From Acidithiobacillus ferrooxidans ATCC 23270 (lineage in GTDB: Bacteria > Pseudomonadota > Gammaproteobacteria > Acidithiobacillales > Acidithiobacillaceae): 64,000 nt of DNA. Shown here piece after piece: positions 26,983-35,276 of the stretch. The stretch's first letter is position 1, and each line of letters begins with the position of its first letter. The position numbers and the translations under genes are program-made. The stretch is taken from positions 1,580,001 to 1,644,000 of the forward strand of contig NC_011761.1 in assembly GCF_000021485.1 (NCBI RefSeq), given 5' to 3'. The notes beneath the pieces are model-generated. The model was not told the DNA's origin. It ran no database searches and saw only the letters and a program-made list of their open reading frames with translations.

Positions 26983-27295
26983 GGAGAACGCAAGAACGGG
27001 CTTAGGTCAATGGTCTTTTCCGTGGTTTCTGGCTACGCCCAAATGCAGTGCATCGGTAGTGCACGGACCCGTCGCATAGCGCCGAGTGTAATTCCCTGCG
27101 AGTGATCATACTAAATCTCCTCTCCATAATAACGCTCTCCGTCGGTGATTCCGACGGGTAGCATAATGGTGAGGCAACAATCCATTAGTAACAAATCTGA
27201 TGAGTCAATGCGCCGTTGGCCAAGATACTTGACGTCGAGCATACCGCCCAGCCCAGCGTATTACGGTACCCAATGGCACGTTGGCGGGGTGGATC
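26983..27295. other. gene-poor stretch with a stem-loop
   Basis: No supported gene. A perfect 7-bp inverted repeat CCGTCGG-TGATT-CCGACGG lies at 27139-27157 without a T-run on either side. The stretch separates the GT2 gene from the AlkA/AhpD pair and looks like a decayed junction. Confidence 0.4.
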
Positions 27296-27940
27296 CTAAC
27301 AGGTTAGTGCATTCAGCGTATCTCGGTAATAATAATAGTCTCCGAAATCCAACTTACGGATTGAGCATCCTGCCATACGGGCTTTTTCCAGAAAGGCATA
27401 ATCTTCCCCGTAGCGCAGGTCATCAAAGCACCCCAATCGCTTAAAAACTTCAGACTTAACCACTATAGTCGCCCCTTGGGAGGTTTCTGATATGGCAATG
27501 CGCCGTTTCTTATTTCTTGCGTCAGGAACCGTCTCAGGGCCATTGATGACCCGGATTCCACCATGGAACAAATCCACCTCCGGATACGTACGGATCACCC
27601 GTAGCCGGTTTTCCAGATAATCCGATGCATACACGTCATCGGAGTCCAGCCGCGTTATCCAAGGAATGCTTTTACTGCGGCCCACCTCCGCCCCGATATT
27701 CAGCGCAGTTCCAACACCGACATTTTCAGGCAGCCGGATCAAACCCGATGGATGTATCATTTTTTTGGTGAGATCCATCGCGCGTTGCAGACTGTTATCG
27801 GTGCTGCCATCATCTATCACCACCAAACAGAAATCCTGAAAAGTCTGCCGATAGAGAGAACCAATAGCCCTTTCCAATAGGTTCATACGGTTAAATACGG
27901 GCACTAACACCATGAAAACCGGTGATTTATTGTCCAACAT
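27296..27940 (-). CDS. family 2 glycosyltransferase
   Basis: 214 aa from the ATG at 27940 (GAGGAAC upstream). GT-A fold: VFMVLVPVFNRMNLLERAIG, VVIDDGSTDNSLQRAM and the DXD-like WITRLDSDDVYASDYLENRL, then GEDYAFLEKARMAGCSIRKL. It is shorter than many GT2 proteins but holds the whole catalytic core. It would transfer a sugar to a glycan or lipid; the acceptor is unknown. It is more AT-rich than the neighbouring operon and stands alone, suggesting transfer. Confidence 0.85.
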   Translation of the reverse strand: MLDNKSPVFMVLVPVFNRMNLLERAIGSLYRQTFQDFCLVVIDDGSTDNSLQRAMDLTKKMIHPSGLIRLPENVGVGTALNIGAEVGRSKSIPWITRLDSDDVYASDYLENRLRVIRTYPEVDLFHGGIRVINGPETVPDARNKKRRIAISETSQGATIVVKSEVFKRLGCFDDLRYGEDYAFLEKARMAGCSIRKLDFGDYYYYRDTLNALTC

Positions 27941-28115
27941 GAAATTAGTTCCTCGCCTGTTTTGGTAATGATACACCATGCATCTGACGATATCTCACAA
28001 CCGGCCACGATCCATCGTGCAAAGCAACACCGCCCGTCATCAATGTAAGTGGCTTACTTTTTATCAACGTCCCCAGCCAATGCTTGGCATGCGTCGGCTG
28101 GATCGGCTGTATCCA

Positions 28116-28334
28116 TTAGCCGGGGGTGAGCAAATCGTCAGGGCCTGCCCATTCGTAACGTGGTTTGCCCTTTGCACTGGGGCCATATCCCTGCTCCTGG
28201 AGCAATTTGGCGAGGGCCAGGGCAGCATTTCCCGCCTTGGCGCTATTTTCGATAATTTCGGTGGAAATAGCCCCAGCCTCGTGGGCGCTCAGATGGATGG
28301 TTACCGTTTTTTCCTGTTCGTCCTTGATCAGCAT
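28116..28334 (-). CDS. small conserved hypothetical protein, tandem paralogue B
   Basis: 72 aa with AAGGAGG six bases before the ATG. It is hydrophilic and helical: TVTIHLSAHEAGAISTEIIE, NAALALAKLLQEQGYGP. It aligns by eye over most of its length with the gene 9 bp upstream (T-L-alternation, NA--G---L-L--LL-EQ-Y), so the pair arose by duplication. Function unknown. Confidence 0.65.
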   Translation of the reverse strand: MLIKDEQEKTVTIHLSAHEAGAISTEIIENSAKAGNAALALAKLLQEQGYGPSAKGKPRYEWAGPDDLLTPG

Positions 28335-28343
28335 AATACCTCC

Positions 28344-28541
28344 TTATTGTCCGAAGGGATGGGGTGGCTGGCGGAAATGATCGTCTATCCGATAATCCTG
28401 CTCGGCGAGCAGATAAACCAGATCCAGCGTTTCTTTGCCGAATTGGTCGGCATTCTTGATGATCGGTTCAACCAGATTGCCGAGATCTTTTTTCTCAAAA
28501 CGCAGGGTGATGCCCGATGAATCTTTCGCTAAAACTTCCAT
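28344..28541 (-). CDS. small conserved hypothetical protein, tandem paralogue A
   Basis: 65 aa from the ATG at 28541, with AGGAG nine bases upstream. Its sequence (GITLRFEKKDLGNLVEPIIK, NADQFGKETLDLVYLLAEQD) parallels the next gene. No signal peptide or known domain is seen. Two similar very small proteins in one operon may form a heteromer; this is inference. Confidence 0.6.
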   Translation of the reverse strand: MEVLAKDSSGITLRFEKKDLGNLVEPIIKNADQFGKETLDLVYLLAEQDYRIDDHFRQPPHPFGQ

Positions 28542-28649
28542 GGTGTCTCCTCTTGGTAGGAAAACCAATAATACATACTGAGTAGTTCAAGAAGCGGAGC
28601 TTGTCAAACTGCCGGGCCGGATTTTATGCCGGGAGGGCTGGGCATGAGC

Positions 28650-29906
28650 TCACGGATCGGAAGAATCGGGAGGAGAGCGAATGATTTCCACGGCGGCGCT
28701 GTGGCGCAGATAATCCGTTCCCCAGTCGAGGAGGGTGAGCAGGCGATTGCGGGTGCCGATGATGTGGTAGAGGTGCAGCCCCAGCCAGAGCAGCCAGGCA
28801 CTCCAGCCATGCCAGTGCAGATGCCAGCGTTCGATCTCGCAGACCGCATCGAAACGGCCGATGACGGCCATGCTGCCAGGGTCCCGGTAGGCGAAAGGGG
28901 GAGGGAGGGGCCGCCCTTGCCGTTGGGATTGCAGCACTAGGGCGACGTGGCGGGCACTCTGCAGGGCAAAGGGTGCAACCTGGGGCCAAAATTCACCGTT
29001 ACTGCTACAGGCCAGGTCGCCGAGGATGAAGACCTCGGGGTATTCCGGCAGGCGCAGGTGGGGATCGACGATGATTCGTCCACCGGGTCCCCGGGCACCG
29101 GGCATGGTGGCCGCCAGAGGATTGGCCGTTACGCCGGCGGTCCAGACGAGGGTACGGGCAGGAATAGCCGGGTCCGGCTGGCATTGCACCATTTGCCCGT
29201 CAAATCCCTGGACATGGGTGTGAAAGCGCAGTTGGGCGCCGAGTTTTTGCAGCTTGCGGGCGGCTTGGCCCTGCAGGGGCGCGGAAAAGCCGGGAAGCAG
29301 GGCGGCGCTGCCCTGCACCAGGGTGACTTGCAGATCTTCCAGGCGCAATTCCGGGTAGTCGCGGGGGAGCACGACGCGCAGGAGCTCCAGCAGGGCAGCG
29401 CAAAATTCCACCCCGGTGGGGCCGCCTCCGGCAATGACGAAGCTGAGCCAGCGCTGCTGTTGGGCGGGGTCTGTGCAGTGGCTGGCTGCCTCCAGAGCAC
29501 TGAAGATGTGCGAACGAACCGCTTCCGCCGCTTCCATGCCTTTGATCTGCAGGGCATGGTTGGCGATGGCGGCATTGCCGAAAAAGTTGGTGACGGTGCC
29601 GAGGGCGATGAATAGGTAATCATAGGAAAGGATGTCACCGTCATCGAGCAGGATCGAACGCTGGGGGAGGCGCAATCGGGCGACCCGTCCCAAGCGAAAA
29701 TGCAGGCCGCCGCGCAGGAGGCGCCTTTGCGGCGTGGCGATGGCCTCCGCCTGGAGATCTCCGGCGGCCACCTGGTAGAGGAGGGGCTGGAAGAGATGAT
29801 AATTGCGCTGGTCGATCAGGGTCACCTCCAGCCCTTGACCCCGGAGCGCGCGTGCGGCGGCGGTGCCGGCAAAACCGCCGCCGAGAATGAGAACACGTTC
29901 AGTCAT
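28650..29906 (-). CDS. ndh: type II NADH dehydrogenase (NDH-2 family)
   Basis: 418 aa from the ATG at 29906, overlapping the MFS gene stop by 8 bp. Two Rossmann folds: FAD site VLILGGGFAGTAAARAL at residue 5 and NADH site FVIAGGGPTGVEFCAALLEL near 157, plus VFILGDLACSSNGEFWPQVA near 293, before the C-terminal amphipathic membrane anchor (WLLWLGLHLYHIIGTRNRLL). It oxidises NAD(P)H without proton pumping and passes electrons to quinone. As last gene of the operon with a glucose-dehydrogenase-like SDR, it could reoxidise the NAD(P)H produced there. Sulfide:quinone reductase is a relative, but its Cys motif is not present. Confidence 0.85.
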   Translation of the reverse strand: MTERVLILGGGFAGTAAARALRGQGLEVTLIDQRNYHLFQPLLYQVAAGDLQAEAIATPQRRLLRGGLHFRLGRVARLRLPQRSILLDDGDILSYDYLFIALGTVTNFFGNAAIANHALQIKGMEAAEAVRSHIFSALEAASHCTDPAQQQRWLSFVIAGGGPTGVEFCAALLELLRVVLPRDYPELRLEDLQVTLVQGSAALLPGFSAPLQGQAARKLQKLGAQLRFHTHVQGFDGQMVQCQPDPAIPARTLVWTAGVTANPLAATMPGARGPGGRIIVDPHLRLPEYPEVFILGDLACSSNGEFWPQVAPFALQSARHVALVLQSQRQGRPLPPPFAYRDPGSMAVIGRFDAVCEIERWHLHWHGWSAWLLWLGLHLYHIIGTRNRLLTLLDWGTDYLRHSAAVEIIRSPPDSSDP

Positions 29907-31056
29907 GGGGCCTGGTCCCTTGGGCATGGGCAGGCTGGCTGTTGCGCCAGGCCAGCCAGACGAGGGGGATGGCCCAGAGGGCCGAGAGGGTATAGATGGG
30001 GCCGAGGCGGAGCAGATCCTGCAGGGGGCCAAGCCCGAAGGAGCCGATGCCTTCGCCCACCATGAGGGCCCCGACTAGAAGCCCGGCCATCTGGGTGCCT
30101 TCTTCGGGGTGGGCGGCAATGCCGTAGGCCATGCTGTAGGGATAGTAGATGCCGCAGGCGACCCCGGCGGCGGTGAACGCCATGAGCAGGGCGCTGGCGG
30201 TGATGAGCTGGGGGATGAGCAGGAAGCACGCGGCCATCCCCAGGGGGGCGAGCAGATAGACGATCCGGCGGTGCAGCAGGCGGTTGGGAATGAAGCCCAG
30301 GGCAAAGCGCGCGGCGGTCATGCCGCCCCAGAAGAGGGCCAGGGCGAGGGCGCCGCTGGCGGCGGGCAGACCGCGGTTGACGCTCACCAGGACATTGGCC
30401 CAACTGCCGAAGCTGCCTTCGCAGATGGCGTAGATCAGCACAGCACCGGCAAAGGGGAGCATGGAACGACGCCAGGCGCGCAGGCCGCCCAGCTCCGCTG
30501 GACCAGCGGCGGCAATGGGCAGCAGGAGCAGGGCCAGCCAGGCAAGGGCGAGGAGGGCCGGCCAGCCGGCCCAGCCGATGCTGCTATGAAAGCCTTCGAG
30601 GATCAGGGGCGAGATTGCGGTGGCGCCGCCGATGACGGCGTTGAGGATGGTCACCGCCGCTGTGGCGGCTCCGGCAAAGAGAAGGGAGGCGGAGCGGTTG
30701 ATGGCGGCGTTGGTGAGGCCGAAGCCGATGCCGAGAAGGAGGGTTTCGGCAAGGATCAGTCCATACGCGAGGCCGCTGTCCGTAAAGGCGGCGGCTACCA
30801 GCAGGAACATGGCGGCGGCGTTGCTCAGCGCCCCCAGGCGAAAGACGCCGGAGCCACCGAGGCGGCTGTGGATGCTGCCGGCGGCAAGGGCGCTGAGGAT
30901 GGCGCCGATGATCTCGGGGAAATATAAGAATCCATAGGCGCTGCTGCCGAAAGCGTAGGGAGCCTGGTGCAGGATGTGGCCCAGGGCGGGGACCATGACG
31001 AAGGCCGCCCCCTGCAAAAAGCCCGCGGTGTAGACGGCGGCGGCGCCGCGTTTCAC
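29899..31056 (-). CDS. MFS-type membrane transporter
   Basis: 385 aa, very hydrophobic, about 12 predicted helices arranged in two halves (AYGFLYFPEIIGAILSALAA, LLLGIGFGLTNAAINRS, RFALGFIPNRLLHRRIVYLL, VACGIYYPYSMAYGIAAHPE). The N-terminal half resembles sugar-transporter-like MFS permeases. It overlaps the GMC gene by 4 bp and ndh by 8 bp, so it is translationally coupled. The likely cargo is the substrate or product of the oxidoreductases in the operon. Confidence 0.8.
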   Translation of the reverse strand: MKRGAAAVYTAGFLQGAAFVMVPALGHILHQAPYAFGSSAYGFLYFPEIIGAILSALAAGSIHSRLGGSGVFRLGALSNAAAMFLLVAAAFTDSGLAYGLILAETLLLGIGFGLTNAAINRSASLLFAGAATAAVTILNAVIGGATAISPLILEGFHSSIGWAGWPALLALAWLALLLLPIAAAGPAELGGLRAWRRSMLPFAGAVLIYAICEGSFGSWANVLVSVNRGLPAASGALALALFWGGMTAARFALGFIPNRLLHRRIVYLLAPLGMAACFLLIPQLITASALLMAFTAAGVACGIYYPYSMAYGIAAHPEEGTQMAGLLVGALMVGEGIGSFGLGPLQDLLRLGPIYTLSALWAIPLVWLAWRNSQPAHAQGTRPHD

Positions 31057-32585
31057 GCCCAGGCCCCTGTTTTGAAGCGTTCGGCCAGATGCGCGGCGAC
31101 GCGGATGGCATTGGCCATGATGGTGAGGGAGGGGTTGACCGCGCTGATGGAGGGCATGAAGGAGGCGTCCACGACATAGAGGTTGGCGAGGTCATGGGCC
31201 CTGCACCAGGGATCCAGGACACTGTCCGCAGGGTCTTCGCCAAAACGGCAGGTGCCCACCTGATGGGCAGTGGCGGAGATGTCCATGGCCTGAAAGAAGA
31301 CCATGGGAAAGCCGGCCTGGTGGAGAATCTTGCGCCATTGGTCACAGAGGCGCTGGTGGCTTTCGCGGTTTTTGGGTTGCCACGCGAGGCGGATATGGCC
31401 GTCGCTGTCGAGGGTGACCCGGTTGCCGGCGTCGGGCAGGTCTTCGGTGGTGAGCCACCAGTCCACGGAGTGGCTGGCGGTCCAGGCGACGAGGGGAATG
31501 GGGAGCAGGGGCTGTTGGGCATGGAGCAGCGCCGGCGTGACCTTGCCGAGATTCTGGATGTGGCCGAGGGGATAGGGATAATCGGGGTCGCCCGAGTCGT
31601 CGTAAAAATCGTTGATGGCCAGGGTTTTCTGGAAGACGGTGGTGTTTTCCTGGGCGGCTTTGAGGGCCATGCAGGCGCTATTGAGATGGCACATGTAGTT
31701 GCGCCCGACCTGATCGCTGCTGTTGGCGAGACCTTGGGGCGCGGCGGCATCGGCGGAGGCGAGGAGGAGGGCGGCGGAGTTTACGGCGCCGGCGGCAAGG
31801 ACGACGACGCGGGCGCGCAGGGTGCCCTGATCGGTTTCCACACCTTCCACACCCCTGCCGTCGCCGCCAGGCAGCAGGCGCAGGACGCGATGCCGGGTGA
31901 GCAGGCGGACGTTGGCGTGGGCCAGGGCGGGGGTGACACCGCAGACTTCGGCATCGCCCTTGGCGTGCAGCAGGCAGGGGAAGCCGTCACAGGTGGGACA
32001 ACGCACGCAAGGGCTATGGGCGGGGTCTTCCTCGTTGCGGTGGAGGGCGAGGGGGAGGGGAAAGGGGTGCAACCCCATATTCCGCAATTTTTGCTCCAGG
32101 GCTGCGAGGAGGGGCTCGTGGGGGAAAGGGGGGAAGGCGAAGGGACCGCGGGGCGGTTCCAGGGGATCGGCACCGGCCTGACCGTGGGTGAAGTACCAGG
32201 CCTCGGCCTGGTCATAGTGGGGCGCGAGATCGGCGTAGGCGATGGGCCAGGCGGGGGTGAGGCCGTCGCGATGGTGACGGGGAAGGAAATCTTTTTCGCG
32301 CCGGCGCAAAACGGCCGCCCCGTAGAACTTGGTGTTGCCCCCCACATGATAGCCGGTAACGGGGGTGAAAATCTGGCCGTCGCCATCGTGCCACTGTTCA
32401 GGGGTATGGTAGCGGTGTTCGGCAAAGACGGTGTGTGGGTCCCAGTTGCCCCATTCGCGGGGGAGGTAGTCGCCGCGTTCGAGGATGAGGATGGACAGTC
32501 CTGATGGGGCGAGGGCGCGGGCCAGGGTGCCGCCGCCGGCGCCGCTGCCGATGATGATCACATCGGCGTCGAGGTTAGCCGCCAT
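31053..32585 (-). CDS. GMC-family FAD oxidoreductase with a four-Cys insert
   Basis: 510 aa from the ATG at 32585. The frame is open further upstream, but that part is only the shadow of the SDR gene. FAD-binding DADVIIIGSGAGGGTLARAL at residue 5; substrate-domain end HQVGTCRFGEDPADSVLDPW and the GMC C-terminal motif SISAVNPSLTIMANAIRVAA. Between them a CVRCPTCDGFPC stretch plus a later Cys (AEVC) could hold a metal or iron-sulfur centre. GMC enzymes oxidise alcohols or sugars; in this operon a carbohydrate is likely. It overlaps the SDR gene by 11 bp and the MFS gene by 4 bp. Confidence 0.87.
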   Translation of the reverse strand: MAANLDADVIIIGSGAGGGTLARALAPSGLSILILERGDYLPREWGNWDPHTVFAEHRYHTPEQWHDGDGQIFTPVTGYHVGGNTKFYGAAVLRRREKDFLPRHHRDGLTPAWPIAYADLAPHYDQAEAWYFTHGQAGADPLEPPRGPFAFPPFPHEPLLAALEQKLRNMGLHPFPLPLALHRNEEDPAHSPCVRCPTCDGFPCLLHAKGDAEVCGVTPALAHANVRLLTRHRVLRLLPGGDGRGVEGVETDQGTLRARVVVLAAGAVNSAALLLASADAAAPQGLANSSDQVGRNYMCHLNSACMALKAAQENTTVFQKTLAINDFYDDSGDPDYPYPLGHIQNLGKVTPALLHAQQPLLPIPLVAWTASHSVDWWLTTEDLPDAGNRVTLDSDGHIRLAWQPKNRESHQRLCDQWRKILHQAGFPMVFFQAMDISATAHQVGTCRFGEDPADSVLDPWCRAHDLANLYVVDASFMPSISAVNPSLTIMANAIRVAAHLAERFKTGAWA

Positions 32586-33360
32586 GACGGAAATCGGGGT
32601 AGATGAGCATGCCGCCATCGACGGCGATGGTGGTGCCGGTAACGTAGCTGGCCAGGTCGCTGGCGAGGAAGGCCGCGACATGGCCGATCTCCTCCGGCGT
32701 GCCAAGGCGTTCCATGGCGATCTTGTCGTCGAGATCCTTGAGGCTATCGGGGTTGCCCCAGACGGCTTTGTTGATGGGGGTCTTGATAGCGCCGGGGGCG
32801 ATGGCGACCACGCGGATGCCCTTGTCGGCCGTTTCCTGGGCAAGGGTCTTGGTGAACATGGAGAGTCCCGCCTTGGCGCTGGTGTAGGCGCTGTAGCCCT
32901 CCCAGGGAATGAACTCGTGTACCGAGGTGATGTTGATGATGACGCCGCAACCGCATTTTTCCATGCGCGGGATGGCGGCGCGGGCACAGTAGTAAGGGCC
33001 CACGAGATCGACGGCGAGGACTTTTTCCCAGAGCTGCGGGTCATCGTCGCCGACGACGGCGCGGGGACCATCCATGCCCGCGTTGTTGACGAGGATGTCG
33101 AGACCGCCAAAGGCGCCGTCGATCTCCCGCAGCAATCTTTCGACGGCGGCCGGATCGGAGATGTCGGCCTGGAATGCCTGCGCCTTGCCGCCTTTGCCCT
33201 GGATGGCGGCGACGACTTGCTCGGCCTCGGCCTGCCCCTTGCGGTAATGAACGGCGACTTGGGCGCCGGCGGCCGCCAGGATTTCGGCGATGGCCTGGCC
33301 GAGGCCGCCGCTGGCGCCGGTGACCAGGGCACGGCGTCCGGTGAGATCGATGGCAATCAT
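32575..33360 (-). CDS. short-chain dehydrogenase, glucose 1-dehydrogenase type
   Basis: 261 aa from the ATG at 33360 with AAGGAG nine bases upstream. Cofactor loop ALVTGASGGLGQAIAEIL, NNAGMDGPRAV, active-site Ser in INITSVHEFIPWEGYSAYTS with Tyr and Lys in AYTSAKAG, and the tail YVTGTTIAVDGGMLIYPDF. The SVHE-IPW segment and the DGGM--YP-F end are the pattern of Bacillus glucose 1-dehydrogenases, which oxidise beta-D-glucose to gluconolactone with NAD(P)+. Its ATG overlaps the stop of the upstream gene (ATGA). Confidence 0.87.
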   Translation of the reverse strand: MIAIDLTGRRALVTGASGGLGQAIAEILAAAGAQVAVHYRKGQAEAEQVVAAIQGKGGKAQAFQADISDPAAVERLLREIDGAFGGLDILVNNAGMDGPRAVVGDDDPQLWEKVLAVDLVGPYYCARAAIPRMEKCGCGVIINITSVHEFIPWEGYSAYTSAKAGLSMFTKTLAQETADKGIRVVAIAPGAIKTPINKAVWGNPDSLKDLDDKIAMERLGTPEEIGHVAAFLASDLASYVTGTTIAVDGGMLIYPDFRHGG

Positions 33361-33899
33361 GCGTTTTCTCCTTGCAGGGTGATGCTGAAGTCCTCGCCCT
33401 GCCACTGGCCGGTATCCCGCCAGTAGAAGGGGAAGTGGAGCGTGGTTCCGGCAGCCATTGTCTGCGTGGGCAAAATAGCGACATGGCCGAGATCCCAATC
33501 TTCCGACAGGGTGTCCGTGGGGTCTTGCCAGCCATCGACTCCCCGATGCACCGTAAAGGGTGCCGAGAGCAGGAAACGCAACTCATTGCCGGTGGGCATT
33601 TGCCGGAAGCGCCAGTGGGTGATGGCGGGTAAAGGGACGACCGGATCGTCGATCTGCAATTGCGGCTCGGGCAAGGCCTTGAGCTCCTGCCAGAAACCCT
33701 TGCCATCGGCAATGATCAAACCCATGTCCCGGACCTGGGGGACGTCGATGCGCGGATAAAAGACCTCCGTGACAATGCCCTTGCCGACGGTGAACCAGAG
33801 CCGGGCCGGGCCGGGGGCGGTGCCGACGAGGGCTTTTTGGGCGGTGGACCAGACCGGATGGCGCCAGGTGGCGCTGGGGGCTTTGCTCGCTGCTTCCAT
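33357..33899 (-). CDS. stand-alone N-terminal domain of a bacterial glucoamylase (GH15-N)
   Basis: 180 aa from the ATG at 33899 (GGAAGGA about 11 bases upstream). The sequence matches the beta-sandwich that precedes the catalytic barrel in prokaryotic GH15 glucoamylases and glucodextranases: WSTAQKALVGTAPGPARLWF, VGKGIVTEVFYPRIDVPQVR, DMGLIIADGKGFWQELK. The catalytic alpha/alpha-barrel is absent and there is no signal peptide, so it cannot hydrolyse glucan alone. It is first in a five-gene overlapping operon with two sugar-type oxidoreductases, suggesting a carbohydrate-binding or assembly role. Confidence 0.75.
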   Translation of the reverse strand: MEAASKAPSATWRHPVWSTAQKALVGTAPGPARLWFTVGKGIVTEVFYPRIDVPQVRDMGLIIADGKGFWQELKALPEPQLQIDDPVVPLPAITHWRFRQMPTGNELRFLLSAPFTVHRGVDGWQDPTDTLSEDWDLGHVAILPTQTMAAGTTLHFPFYWRDTGQWQGEDFSITLQGENA

Positions 33900-34392
33900 G
33901 GCGTGCTTTCCTTCCAATGCGCGCGGGGGGGAGGGGGTCCGTAACCTATAGCAGAGTATAGGAGATATTGATCAGGCAGGACGGCGGCGATGCGGGAATC
34001 CATCGCTGCTGCCATGGGCGGAAAATGATGCATTGCCGTACCAGCCAGTGAATTCCCCTTTTTGCCTGCGGAATATCCGACAGCTTTTTGCGCCGGGAAG
34101 TTCCATCGGATCCGGGAAACGATTTTTCAACCAATAACGCCGATACGGGCCCAATGTCTGCTTTTGGTGGAATGCAAGAAACCGGTTTGTTCGTGCGGCG
34201 GAGCAGCCTGATGTCTTGCAAAGCAGCGCATCGGCCAAGGATCGCATCAAGGATCGAGAGAAAGATAAAGTGGCTGAGAAAACATCTGGCCAGTCGAGCC
34301 GGAAGATGGCGCGCCGATCTGCCGTGGCTTGACCCGTCTCCATTATCCTTCTACCGTTTTTTGCAGGACCTGAAAGCAAAAAGGAGATAGCC
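33900..34392. other. intergenic stretch without a supported gene
   Basis: The region between the GH15-N operon and phhB should hold the operon promoter (minus strand). Frames of up to about 140 codons exist on both strands, but none has a ribosome site or recognisable sequence. One short basic frame at about 34215-34331 plus is the only one with protein-like composition. No confident promoter was found. Confidence 0.4.
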
Positions 34393-34722
34393 ATGGACCA
34401 AGATCTTCAACATGCGCATTGCGTACCCTGTGAGGGTGGGGTTGCGCCCCTGGACGCGGAACGGGTAGGACTTCTATTACGCTCCCTATCCCAATGGCAA
34501 GTGGCCGGGCAGGCGATCCGCCGGGAGTTTCGTTTCAAAAACTTTTACGAGACCATGGCCTTTGTGAATGCCGTGGCATGGATCTCGCACCGGGAGGACC
34601 ATCACCCGGACCTGGAGCTGGGTTATAACCGCTGCGTCGTCCATTACAGTACCCACGCCATTGGCGGCCTTTCGGAAAATGACTTCATCTGCGCCGCCCG
34701 GGTGGATGCGCTGCTGACATGA
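34393..34722 (+). CDS. phhB: pterin-4a-carbinolamine dehydratase
   Basis: 109 aa with AAGGAG seven bases before the ATG. The DCoH family signature is present: FRFKNFYETMAFVNAVAWIS followed by HREDHHPDLELGYNRCVVHY, containing the catalytic His-His and Asp, and STHAIGGLSENDFICAARVD. It dehydrates 4a-hydroxytetrahydropterin; in bacteria without phenylalanine hydroxylase it often supports molybdopterin-type or other pterin metabolism. No pterin-dependent hydroxylase is visible nearby. Confidence 0.92.
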   Translation: MDQDLQHAHCVPCEGGVAPLDAERVGLLLRSLSQWQVAGQAIRREFRFKNFYETMAFVNAVAWISHREDHHPDLELGYNRCVVHYSTHAIGGLSENDFICAARVDALLT

Positions 34723-35276
34723 TGGGGGCGGGAAGGGCGCGTCCGTGAGGCGCTTATCGCCTTGCTCCTGGTGGCGATCCTGGGGGGCGCTCTGATTGTG
34801 GTTGTAGCCAGGGGGCAGCGACTCGTGCGGACTGCCATGCCGACCATCACCTTGCCGTCGCTGCGAAGTCCGCCCTGATCCAGGGGGACAAAGGCGTCCG
34901 ATATCTTGTCGGAGGATCGCTGGAACGACATAAGAAACAGTAACTTAAAATTTTTTCTAGGTGTTTTTGTTTTTGTGGGCCAATCCAGGGCTGGTCGCGG
35001 TGGTGCATCTGACCGCGACCGGGACATTATTTCTTCACGCCTGTACTTCGGATTCGATACTACCTGACCAATAGGTACGGGGCATGGGTTCTTGACATTA
35101 CACCAAGCTTCAATGTTTACCATGGCCTAGTGGTGGGTTATACGCAGAGTATCGGTGGTTATCCGTGGCCGAGGTTTCACTCCGGTACCTGGCTGACGCC
35201 CTGCGCAATCGAATGGCAGTTCATACGGGCAGTTTCATTAATTCCTTTACACCTAACTTTCAACAGGAGAGAACCC
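34723..35276. other. stretch with a possible membrane peptide and the copZ control region
   Basis: Directly after phhB, and in the same frame, about 45 codons read ALIALLLVAILGGALIVVVA followed by a short polar tail up to a stop near 34878. No normal start codon precedes it, so I do not call it a gene. The rest is non-coding and contains the candidate operator at 35092. Confidence 0.4.
35092..35116 (+). promoter_or_regulatory. candidate MerR-type promoter/operator for copZ
   Basis: TTGACA (35092-35097) overlaps the dyad ACATT-N12-AATGT (35095-35116). The arrangement resembles CueR/MerR operators, which sit in long 19-bp spacers; the expected -10 here (TTACCA) is poor. A copper-responsive regulator would fit the downstream chaperone. 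No merR-like gene is in the window. Confidence 0.3.

Noticed and set aside
27139-27157. CCGTCGG-TGATT-CCGACGG as a transcription terminator
   Set aside because: The stem is perfect but no T-run follows on either strand, and no gene ends close by.
31089-32504. 471-codon Gly/Val/Glu-rich frame opposite the GMC gene
   Set aside because: Composition is that of an antisense shadow; the opposite strand has unmistakable GMC motifs.
32586-33356. Upstream extension of the GMC frame (would give 767 aa)
   Set aside because: The extension is Ser/Pro/Arg-rich shadow of the SDR gene in another frame; the FAD motif begins right after the ATG at 32585.
34723-34878. Possible 45-residue membrane peptide after phhB
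   Set aside because: Hydrophobic pattern is convincing but there is no usable start codon and it is in frame behind the phhB stop.
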